Assembly: GCA_025459195.1 (NCBI GenBank)
Contig: JALORF010000010.1
Location: 1 to 50,588 of the forward strand
DNA from: Beijerinckiaceae bacterium
GTDB lineage: Bacteria; Pseudomonadota; Alphaproteobacteria; Rhizobiales; Beijerinckiaceae
DNA: 50,588 nt
Direction: 5' to 3'
Below are positions 18,041 through 24,673 of the stretch, one piece after another (positions within the stretch are counted from its first letter, which is position 1; each line of letters begins with the position of its first letter). Below the pieces are notes generated by a model that saw only the letters and a program-made list of their open reading frames with translations, had not been told where the DNA came from and did no database searches. Both the position numbers and the translations under genes were made by a program.

Positions 18041-18056
18041 TTTTACTTTTGTAAAA
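18041..18056. promoter_or_regulatory. Inverted repeat TTTTAC-tttt-GTAAAA, possible RamB-type operator
   Basis: This is a perfect 6-bp dyad with the same 4-bp spacer as the one 30 bp to the left. The central ACTTTTGTAAAA is close to the AACTTTGCAAA core reported for RamB in corynebacteria. This is an analogy, as the protein here is a distant homologue. An isolated TTTTAC half-site is also present at 17915-17920. Confidence 0.4.
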
Positions 18057-18103
18057 ATGTATGTATGTAAAAAATGTATGTTCCAGTGGGTTGGACCACG
18101 GCA

Positions 18104-18216
18104 GTCATCTCGGCCTTGAGCCGGGATCAGGTTCGTCCGCGTGGGCGGTCGGGAGCAGGTTGTGGCCGGTTGGGAGCGTGGCGCGCCGGGTGATCCCGGC
18201 TCAAGGCCGGGATGAC
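18104..18216. repeat. Dispersed extragenic palindromes, two copies
   Basis: Copy one, 18104-18129, has GTCATCTCGGCC and TTGAGCCGGGATCA. Copy two, 18191-18216, is TGATCCCGGCTCAAGG with CCGGGATGAC and is close to the reverse complement of copy one. They lie as an inverted pair 61 bp apart. Confidence 0.75.
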
Positions 18217-18255
18217 GGCGACTTGACCCATTGGTCCGAGTCGCAACGTCGCCCC

Positions 18256-18304
18256 CGACTGCCGACTGCCGACTGCCGACTGCCGACTGCCGACTGCCGA
18301 CTGC
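18256..18304. repeat. Seven perfect 7-bp tandem repeats (CCGACTG)
   Basis: The heptamer CCGACTG, equally read as CGACTGC, is repeated seven times without a mismatch. The array ends 43 bp before the start codon of the RamB-type regulator. Such a short perfect array is prone to slippage, so copy number may differ between strains. Confidence 0.92.
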
Positions 18305-18347
18305 CCACCATGGAACAACAATGACCAATCCCGGAGGCGAATGAGCG

Positions 18348-19799
18348 ATGTCGGATGAATCGGGGCGGAAAATCCTGGCCGGGGCGCGCCTGCGGCGGCT
18401 GAGGCGCGAACTGGCGTTGTCGCAGACCGCGATGGCCTCCGAGCTTGGCATCTCGGTGTCGTATCTCAACCTGATGGAGCGCAACCAGCGCCCGGTCACA
18501 GCGCAGGTGCTGATCCGGCTGGCCGAGGTCTATGATGTCGATCCGCGCTCCTTCGCCCGCGAGGAGGAGTTGCGGGCCGCGAGCGAACTGGAGGAGGTGT
18601 TCGCTGACCCGCTGTTCCGGGCCGCCCCCGTGCCGCGTACCGAACTGCGCGAGGCGGCCGATGTGGCCCCCTCGCTGGTCAGCGCCATCCAGCGGCTCTA
18701 CCGCGCCTATGTCGAGACCCGCGAGAGCGGCGAGGGCGGGTTTTCCGACAATGACCGCGGTGAGGGCATCCAGCGCGGCGAAGGCGGGCAGGGGGCCCGC
18801 GAGAACCCGGTCGAGCGGGTGCGCGATTTCCTGCACGCTGCCTATAACCATTTCCCCGAAATCGAGGACCTGGCCGAGAGGATGGCGGGCGAACTGGCCG
18901 CCACCGGGCATGAGCTGTTCTATGCCCTGAGCGAGCGGCTGCGCGAGCGGCATGGCATGCGCCTTCAGGTGCTGCCGGTGGATGTGATGAGCCAGGCGCT
19001 GCGCCGTTTCGACCGCCACCGCAAACGCATCATGATCTCCGAACTGGTCGAGCCGTCGGGCCGCACCTTCCAGGCGGCCTATCAACTGGCCTTCATCGAG
19101 GCCAACGACATGATCGATGCCATCGCCGCCCGGCTCGATCCGACGCAAGGGCCGATGCGCCGTCTGCTGCGCATCACGCTTGGCAACTATTTCGCCGCCG
19201 CCCTGATGATGCCCTATGCCCGCTTCCTGCAGGCGGCAGAGGCGCTCGACTATGACGTGGAGGTGCTGAGCGCCCGCTTCAATGCCAGCTTCGAGCAGGT
19301 CGCCCATCGCCTGACCACGCTGGCCCGACCCACGGCGCGCGGCGTGCCGTTCTTTCTCGTGCGCGTCGACAATGCCGGCAATGTCTCCAAGCGCTTCTCG
19401 TCGGGCAGTTTCCCGTTCTCGCGCTTTGGCGGCACCTGCCCGCGCTGGAACCTGCACCAGACCTTCCGCTCGCCGGGGCGCATCGTCACCCAGATCGTTG
19501 AATTGCCCGATGGCGCGCGCTGGTTCTCGGTGGCGCGCACGGTGCGCCGCACCGCATCGCCCTGGGGCGAGCCGGAAGCGCAGTTCGTGATCGGGCTGGG
19601 CTGCGAACTGAAATATGCCAGCCGGCTGGTCTACTCGCGCGGGCTTGACCTGAAGGCTTACGAGCCGACGCCCATCGGCATCAACTGCCGCCTGTGCGAG
19701 CGCCCCAACTGCTCCCAGCGCGCCGCCCCGCCACTGCTGCGCACGTTGCAGATCGACGAAAGCATCCGCGGCATCAGCCCGTTCGACTTCGAGGCCTGA
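18348..19799 (+). CDS. XRE-family regulator of acetate/short-chain fatty acid metabolism (RamB-like)
   Basis: This 483-residue regulator has three parts. Residues about 10-70 form an XRE helix-turn-helix (LRRLRRELALSQTAMASELG, then SVSYLNLMERNQRPVTAQVL). The middle (about 170-300) resembles the IrrE-like domain, and the C-terminal DUF2083-type domain carries the conserved cysteines of GGTCPRWNLHQTF and GINCRLCERPNCSQR. This layout is that of RamB, which controls isocitrate lyase and acetate genes in corynebacteria and in Paracoccus, where it senses acyl-CoA-related signals. Its divergent placement from aceA fits. A glycine- and glutamate-rich insert (ESGEGGFSDNDRGEG) lies between the first two parts. 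The gene is intact although its presumed target aceA is broken. Confidence 0.9.
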   Translation: MSDESGRKILAGARLRRLRRELALSQTAMASELGISVSYLNLMERNQRPVTAQVLIRLAEVYDVDPRSFAREEELRAASELEEVFADPLFRAAPVPRTELREAADVAPSLVSAIQRLYRAYVETRESGEGGFSDNDRGEGIQRGEGGQGARENPVERVRDFLHAAYNHFPEIEDLAERMAGELAATGHELFYALSERLRERHGMRLQVLPVDVMSQALRRFDRHRKRIMISELVEPSGRTFQAAYQLAFIEANDMIDAIAARLDPTQGPMRRLLRITLGNYFAAALMMPYARFLQAAEALDYDVEVLSARFNASFEQVAHRLTTLARPTARGVPFFLVRVDNAGNVSKRFSSGSFPFSRFGGTCPRWNLHQTFRSPGRIVTQIVELPDGARWFSVARTVRRTASPWGEPEAQFVIGLGCELKYASRLVYSRGLDLKAYEPTPIGINCRLCERPNCSQRAAPPLLRTLQIDESIRGISPFDFEA

Positions 19800-19835
19800 G
19801 GACAGGTCATGCGGCGCGCGGACTTGACCAGGGAT

Positions 19836-19861
19836 CATATTTCTGCAAAACTAGAAATATG
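19836..19861. promoter_or_regulatory. Operator palindrome CATATTTCT-N8-AGAAATATG covering the arsR start
   Basis: This is a perfect 9-bp inverted repeat with an 8-bp spacer. Its last three bases are the ATG of arsR (19859-19861). A TTGACC at 19824-19829 with 17 bp to AAAACT (19847-19852) is a plausible promoter, which would put the transcript start at or next to the A of the ATG. ArsR repressors bind such dyads over the -10 region. Confidence 0.7.
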
Positions 19862-20179
19862 GATATTGAAAACACAGCCGCACGACTCGAAGCCCTTGGC
19901 AATCCGACCCGGTTGTCGATCTTCCGCTTCCTGGTGAAGGCGGGCGATCCGGGCTTGTCCGTCGGCCAACTTCAGGAGCGGATCGGCATCGCGGCGTCCA
20001 CCTTGTCGCACCATCTGCACAAGCTCGTGCTGGTGGGTCTGGTATCGCAGGAGCGGCGCTCGACGGTGCTGATCTGCCGGGCCAACTTCGCCATGATGCG
20101 CGGACTGGTCGACGCTCTGGCGGCGGATTGCTGCGCCGATGCCTGTGCGCCGGTCCCAGCCGGCAAGGCCCGGGCGTAG
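19859..20179 (+). CDS. arsR: ArsR/SmtB family metalloregulator
   Basis: This 106-residue winged-helix repressor senses a metal(loid) and leaves its operator when loaded. The core reads LEALGNPTRLSIFRFLV, SVGQLQERIG and ASTLSHHLHKLVLVGLV (recognition helix), then RRSTVLICRAN. The sensor site is probably the C-terminal cluster Cys91-Cys92-x3-Cys96. C-terminal cysteine pairs of this kind bind As(III) in the Acidithiobacillus ArsR and methylarsenite in the Shewanella ArsR that controls arsP. No ribosome site precedes the ATG, which coincides with the end of the operator, so translation may be leaderless. It is followed 53 bp later by an ArsP-like permease gene. Arsenic specificity is inferred. 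Confidence 0.9.
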   Translation: MDIENTAARLEALGNPTRLSIFRFLVKAGDPGLSVGQLQERIGIAASTLSHHLHKLVLVGLVSQERRSTVLICRANFAMMRGLVDALAADCCADACAPVPAGKARA

Positions 20180-20232
20180 GCACCAACGCCGTATTTTTTT
20201 CGCCTGTAATTCGACATTTCTAGGAGGATCAA

Positions 20233-21276
20233 ATGAATGACTCGCAGACAGCACGAACCCTGATCCCGGGCGTGTGGCCGAAGCCTGACCTGGTCTGGCT
20301 GGTGATTGCCGCCATTTTCGCACTTCTGTTCTGGCTGGTGCCGGAGCAGGGCATGGCCAGCCTCGCCTTTGTGCTGAAGGCCGTGCTGTCTGTGCTGCCG
20401 CTGTTCCTGTTGTCCATTGCCTTGCTGGCGGCAGCGACCGGCAGCGGTGCCGACAACCTGATCGCGACCGCGTTTGTGGGGCGCACGGCACCCATGATCG
20501 TGCTCGCCGCCCTGATGGGGGCGCTGTCGCCCTTCTGCTCGTGCGGCGTGATTCCCCTGATCGCGGCTTTGCTAGCGCTTGGAGTGCCATTGCCGGCCGT
20601 GATGGCCTTCTGGCTGGCTTCGCCGCTGATGGACCCGGCGCAGTTCGTGCTGACCGCGTCGGTTCTCGGCTTGCCATTCGCCCTGGCCAAGACGGTGGCT
20701 GCCATTGCGGTCGGCCTGCTTGGCGGGTTCGGAACCTATGCCCTGACGGCGGCCGGCGCGCTGGCCCAGCCGCTGCGGGACACGGCTGGCAATGGCGGCT
20801 GTGGCGGTGCCAGGGTCCGCAACCCGAAAGCGGTGGTCTGGGCCTTCTGGCGTGAGCCGGCCCGGCGCGACAAGGCCTTGTCCGCAGCCGGCAAGAACAC
20901 GCTGTTCCTCGGCAAGATGCTGATCCTGGCGTTCGTGCTCGAAAGCCTGATGTCGGCCTGGATGCCCTCCGGCTGGATTGCCCGGGTGCTCGGGGGCGAT
21001 GGTCCGGTCGCGATCATCATCGCCGCACTGATCGGCATTCCGGCCTATCTCAACGGCACGGCGGCATTGCCCCTGATGCGCGAGATGATCGGGCAGGGCA
21101 TGGCACCGGGGGCAGCGCTGGCTTTCCTGATCGGAGGCGGTGTCACGTCCATTCCCGCAGCGATTGCCGTCTGGAGCATCGCCCGTGCGCCGGTCTTCGT
21201 GGCCTATCTCGCATTTTCCCTCGCCGGCGCCATCCTGTCGGGACTGGCCTGGCAGACCGTCCTGTCGCTCAACTGA
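20233..21276 (+). CDS. Permease of the ArsP / SO_0444 type (DUF318)
   Basis: This 347-residue membrane protein has about eight helices in two halves. The family hallmark PFCSCGVIPLIAALLALGVP (Cys102, Cys104) is followed by FWLASPLMDPAQFVLTA. The second half mirrors it with AYLNGTAALPLMREMIGQG and GGGVTSIPAAIAV. A cysteine lies in the central loop (NGGCGGARVRNPK). ArsP exports trivalent organoarsenicals such as methylarsenite and roxarsone(III), and SO_0444 exports zinc or copper; sequence alone does not separate them. The ArsR partner with a cysteine pair favours arsenic. A strong AGGAGG stands 5 bp before the ATG and is overlapped by CATTTCTAG, a half-site similar to the arsR operator, so repressor may act here too. 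Confidence 0.87.
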   Translation: MNDSQTARTLIPGVWPKPDLVWLVIAAIFALLFWLVPEQGMASLAFVLKAVLSVLPLFLLSIALLAAATGSGADNLIATAFVGRTAPMIVLAALMGALSPFCSCGVIPLIAALLALGVPLPAVMAFWLASPLMDPAQFVLTASVLGLPFALAKTVAAIAVGLLGGFGTYALTAAGALAQPLRDTAGNGGCGGARVRNPKAVVWAFWREPARRDKALSAAGKNTLFLGKMLILAFVLESLMSAWMPSGWIARVLGGDGPVAIIIAALIGIPAYLNGTAALPLMREMIGQGMAPGAALAFLIGGGVTSIPAAIAVWSIARAPVFVAYLAFSLAGAILSGLAWQTVLSLN

Positions 21277-21288
21277 AGGAGAATGCCC

Positions 21289-21465
21289 ATGTCCATCATC
21301 AGCATCATGACAGGTTTCCTGTCCTCCCTGGCCTGCAAGGCCTTTTGCCGGCCCGCCGGTTTCCGTGGCATCCGGCGGGACTGGCCGGAGTGTTGCCGCG
21401 ACAGCGATGCCAGGCGGGCCGCCATCGAAAGCATGCGCGAGGAATGCCGCAGGACCGGCTTCTAG
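21289..21465 (+). CDS. 58-residue cysteine-rich protein in the arsR operon
   Basis: No family is recognised. The frame begins 12 bp after the permease stop. A GAAGGAG ribosome site lies 7 bp before the ATG at 21289; another ATG at 21283 is too close to it. The product has a hydrophobic start (SIISIMTGFLSSLACKAFC) and a basic remainder with a Cys-Cys pair (WPECCRDSDARRA) and a fifth cysteine (REECRRTGF). Five cysteines in 58 residues is high for this genome. The tight spacing suggests co-expression with the permease. Possible jobs are a metal(loid)-binding chaperone or a small membrane-associated subunit, both guesses. Confidence 0.65.
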   Translation: MSIISIMTGFLSSLACKAFCRPAGFRGIRRDWPECCRDSDARRAAIESMREECRRTGF

Positions 21466-21576
21466 GCGCGCATGCAGGCCATGGCGTCCGGTGCCGCCGG
21501 GCGCCAGTGCTTGCGCCGGGTGGCGCTGGTGTGTTCAAGGAAAGCTGAGGCCATCTTGTTTGGCCAGATGCGACCG

Positions 21577-22998
21577 ATGACCGCCAGCCATCTCTACCGC
21601 CCGCCCGCACCGCGCCCGCTGTCACCGCTGGTGTCGCTGCTCAGGGTGCTCTCCAGCCAGCCGCGCAGCCTGCTCGGGCTTGTGCCGAAGCAGGCCTATA
21701 CCGAGATGGTGACGCCGCTCGGCTATTCCCGGCGCGGCATCCTTCTGGTCAACGATCCCGAGATCACCCGCACCATCCTGACCAATCCGCTGGAGCATTT
21801 CCCCAAGAACGATCTGATGGTGGGCGCGCTGGAGCCGCTGGTCGGCGAGTCGATCTTCGTCTCGGATGGCGCGGCCTGGCGCCGCCAGCGCCAGATGGTC
21901 GAGCCGGCCTTCAGCCACATGGGCATTGCCCGCGCCTTCCGCTGGATGCGCGAGGCGGTGGACGATTACGAGCGCCATCTCGATGGTGTGGCGGCGCGTG
22001 GCGAGCCCATCTCGCTCGATGCGGCCATGAGCCACCTGACGGCTGACATCATCTGCCGCACGATCTTCTCGAAATCGCTGGAGATCGGCACCGCGCGGGA
22101 CGTGTTCACCTCGTTTGCCGAGTTCGAGCGCTCGGTGGCCAGCGTCGATCTCTACCAGCTCATCGTCGGCAAGCCCTGGGCCAAGGTGCGCCAGCCGGAT
22201 CATGTGCTGTCGGCCTGCGAGCGCATCCGCGCCCACATCGATGCGTTGCTGGCCCCGGCGCTGGAGGCCGGTTCGACCAAAGCCGGAGGCGTTATTTCTG
22301 ATCAAGCCGGAGGTGACAATGTTGCCGAAGCGCGCGGCGACATCGTGGCCGATCTGGTGGCGGCGCGCGATGCCACGACCGGGGAGGGCTTCACCCGCAA
22401 GGAGTTGATCGACCAGATTGGCGTGTTCTTCCTTGCCGGCCACGAGACCACGGCCAGCGTGCTGACCTGGGCTTTCTTCATCCTGTCGCAGCGGCCCGAC
22501 ATGGTCGAGCGCCTGCGTGCCGAGATCGATGCCGTGGTCGGCAGCGGCGAGGTCGAGCTCGGCCACGTCAAGAAACTCGACCTTGTGCGCGATGTCTTTC
22601 GCGAGACGCTGAGGCTTTATCCGCCGATCACCTTCATCCCGCGCGTGGCGGCTGTGGACACGCAGATTGGCCGCTATCGTGCCAAAAGGGGCACGATGAT
22701 CATGATCGCGCCGTGGACCACCCATCGCCATCAGGCGCTCTGGCCCCATCCCGACCGCTTCGATCCGGACCGCTTCACCCGCGACGAGATCATTCCTGGC
22801 AGCTACATGCCGTTCGGGCTCGGGCCCCGCATCTGCGTCGGTGCAGCCTTCGCCACCATCGAGAGCGGCCTGATGCTGGCCCGTCTGGTGCGCCGCTACG
22901 ATTTCGAGGCAATCGCGCCCGATGCGGTCAAACCCGTGGCGCGGCTGACCACCCGGCCCGCCAGCGAGATCATGATGCGGGTGCGGCGGCGGGGGTGA
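21577..22998 (+). CDS. Cytochrome P450
   Basis: This 473-residue haem monooxygenase is complete in its signature regions: the I-helix FFLAGHETTASVLTWAF with the acid-alcohol pair, the K-helix ExxR (ETLRLYPP), the PERF-like DPDRFTRDE and the haem loop PFGLGPRICVGAAFA with the thiolate cysteine about residue 420. It is soluble, with no N-terminal membrane helix. Proteins of this look in alphaproteobacteria hydroxylate fatty acids, terpenes or other hydrophobic compounds; substrate is unknown and no ferredoxin gene is adjacent. A glycine-rich insert with a direct repeat lies before the I-helix. The start is uncertain: TTG 21556 has GAGG 5 bp before it, and ATG 21568 and ATG 21577 do not. Confidence 0.9.
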   Translation: MTASHLYRPPAPRPLSPLVSLLRVLSSQPRSLLGLVPKQAYTEMVTPLGYSRRGILLVNDPEITRTILTNPLEHFPKNDLMVGALEPLVGESIFVSDGAAWRRQRQMVEPAFSHMGIARAFRWMREAVDDYERHLDGVAARGEPISLDAAMSHLTADIICRTIFSKSLEIGTARDVFTSFAEFERSVASVDLYQLIVGKPWAKVRQPDHVLSACERIRAHIDALLAPALEAGSTKAGGVISDQAGGDNVAEARGDIVADLVAARDATTGEGFTRKELIDQIGVFFLAGHETTASVLTWAFFILSQRPDMVERLRAEIDAVVGSGEVELGHVKKLDLVRDVFRETLRLYPPITFIPRVAAVDTQIGRYRAKRGTMIMIAPWTTHRHQALWPHPDRFDPDRFTRDEIIPGSYMPFGLGPRICVGAAFATIESGLMLARLVRRYDFEAIAPDAVKPVARLTTRPASEIMMRVRRRG

Positions 22999-23001
22999 GC
23001 C

Positions 23002-23616
23002 TCACCGGCTCGCCACCACCAGCCCTGATCCCACCAGCATCACGCCTGTGGTCTGGTTGAGCCGCTTGGCCGTGTTGCCCGACATCAGCAGCCTTCCCGC
23101 GCGCATCGCGATGACCATGTAGGCGCTGTAGACCGCAAACGAGACCCCGATGACCACCGACATCAGGATGGCAAAATCGATGACGCCGATGCGCGACAGA
23201 TCGAGAAAGGTCGGCAGCAGCGCGCCATAGAAGATGATCGGCTTGGGGTTGCCGAGCGTCACGAACAGGCCAAGGCCCAGATCCTTGAGCAGCCCGCCGC
23301 GCGAGGGCGCAGCCTCGACCGTGACCGGCGCATTGGCGGAACGGAAGGCCTGGATGCCGAGCCAGACAAGGTAGGCCGCGCCGGCATACTTGATGATCTG
23401 GAACAGCGGCCCCATGGCGCTGGCAATGGCCGACAGCCCGACCATGGCGATGGCCAGAAAGATGGCGTCGCCGATCACGAGGCCAGCCGTCACCGCCATC
23501 CCGGCAGGATAGCCGCCACCCAGCGTGCGCGACAGGATGGCGACAAGCCCCGGGCCGGGCGAGACCGCCAGAATGAGAAAAGCGCCCGCAAAGGCAAGAG
23601 TCATGTCGAGGGTCAT
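23002..23616 (-). CDS. LysE/RhtB family amino-acid exporter
   Basis: This is a 204-residue protein with about six membrane helices. The N-terminal SPGPGLVAILSRTLGGGYPA (19-38) and the central LGNPKPIIFYGALLPTFLDL are the two best-conserved parts of the LysE/RhtB family. Members export amino acids such as lysine, threonine or homoserine, and the exact substrate cannot be told. It is convergent with the P450 gene, with only 3 bp between the two stop codons and no visible terminator there. Upstream, about 110 bp separate it from a membrane-protein gene on the same strand. Confidence 0.92.
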   Translation of the reverse strand: MTLDMTLAFAGAFLILAVSPGPGLVAILSRTLGGGYPAGMAVTAGLVIGDAIFLAIAMVGLSAIASAMGPLFQIIKYAGAAYLVWLGIQAFRSANAPVTVEAAPSRGGLLKDLGLGLFVTLGNPKPIIFYGALLPTFLDLSRIGVIDFAILMSVVIGVSFAVYSAYMVIAMRAGRLLMSGNTAKRLNQTTGVMLVGSGLVVASR

Positions 23617-23725
23617 GGCAGGCTCGGTGAAGTGGTTGGGGCGATGATCGTCACCCCACCGTGGACGGAGTTCAACTCAAGAATTGTGTGCTTTGGTTTC
23701 GTGCTGAACATGACGCCTTTGTTCG

Positions 23726-24454
23726 CTACTCCACCGCCCGTTTCCAGCCGAACCGCTCGAAATAGTTCCGCTTGTGGGCGTGCCAGATGATGATGCTGAG
23801 GCCGATGATGCAGGGGATCGACCAGGCAATCGGGTTCAGCGCGTGTTGCGGCGCATAGCGCACCGCGCCGAAGGCGAGGAAGGCGGTGTAGCACGAGATG
23901 CCCGCGCCGACGCCGGCCTTGAAATGCTCGATCAGGTAATCGAGGCGCGGCGGCACCGGCTTGGCGATGAACCACAGGTTGGTGGCCGCCGAGGCAAAGC
24001 CGATGAACGGCATGGCGATCATCAGCGGCTGCCGCAGCATCAGCCCGAGCCCGAGGCAGATCAGCCCCGTGGCGATGGTCAGCGCCTGCATGCCCACGTT
24101 GAATGGTGCGCGGTTGGCAAGATGGCTGTGCTTGTTGCGCACCACCACCAGCGAATGCCAGGCCAGGCTGGCGGTCAGCACACCCAGATACAGCATCATC
24201 CAGCCGAAGATGCCCCTGATCAGGCCTGCGTCCGTGAGCTTGGGGTGGGTCGCCAGCGGCTCGACCAGCGTGCAGGCCGCCATCGCGGCGGCCAGCACGC
24301 CGTTGACCAGCATCGCCCAGGCGAACCAGCGGCCCCAGCGCCTGTGGTTGACGCCGCCCTTGCGGCCGATCACCGGCACCCAGAAGGCCACGAGCCCGAA
24401 TGCGCCCACGACAATGTGGACGATGACAATGTGCTCGAACAGCCAGACGATCAT
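23726..24454 (-). CDS. Multi-pass membrane protein, DUF2306-like
   Basis: This is a 242-residue protein with six to eight predicted membrane helices and little soluble part. Helix starts are IVIVHIVVGAFGLVAFWVPV and a HRRWGRWFAWAMLVNGVLAA segment. The histidines in the first helices (HIVIVHIV) and the HRRWGR loop recall DUF2306 and other small haem- or quinone-type membrane proteins, but no catalytic signature can be named. The N-terminus MIVWLFEHIVIVHIV needs no signal peptide. It is transcribed away from gabD, 219 bp apart. The function is unknown. Confidence 0.75.
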   Translation of the reverse strand: MIVWLFEHIVIVHIVVGAFGLVAFWVPVIGRKGGVNHRRWGRWFAWAMLVNGVLAAAMAACTLVEPLATHPKLTDAGLIRGIFGWMMLYLGVLTASLAWHSLVVVRNKHSHLANRAPFNVGMQALTIATGLICLGLGLMLRQPLMIAMPFIGFASAATNLWFIAKPVPPRLDYLIEHFKAGVGAGISCYTAFLAFGAVRYAPQHALNPIAWSIPCIIGLSIIIWHAHKRNYFERFGWKRAVE

Positions 24455-24673
24455 CGATGCCCCCGGAGCGTCCGGATTGGATGACCCAAGTCTAGTGGCT
24501 GGTTACGGCCCTGTCATCCGGTCAAGCCCTGACCCGCCCGGCGCATCAGGTTGCCTGCGCATGGCCGATCAGCCGCAAGCCCCCTTAAACTGCGCTGCGC
24601 AACCTGCTAACAGCACGCCAAACAGCAAACCGGCAAGCTGCGCGAAAAACCCTGCCCAACGCTAGAGGACGCC

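Larger units (their letters stand above)
17883..18347. other. Divergent control region between aceA remnant and RamB-type regulator
   Basis: These 465 bp contain no credible gene. From left to right they hold an AT-rich stretch with two 6-bp dyads (17995-18010 and 18041-18056), a run of related ATGTATG words (18056-18081), two dispersed palindromes in opposite order (18104-18216) and seven 7-bp tandem repeats (18256-18304). The AT-rich part near 18030-18082 differs sharply in base composition from its surroundings and probably contains the promoters. Confidence 0.6.

Noticed and set aside
18256-18304. CRISPR array
   Set aside because: The units are 7 bp and contiguous with no spacers. The 15-bp array at 8623-8682, the 42-bp units at 35731-35850 and the 94-bp units at 26136-26361 are also contiguous, and there are no cas genes.
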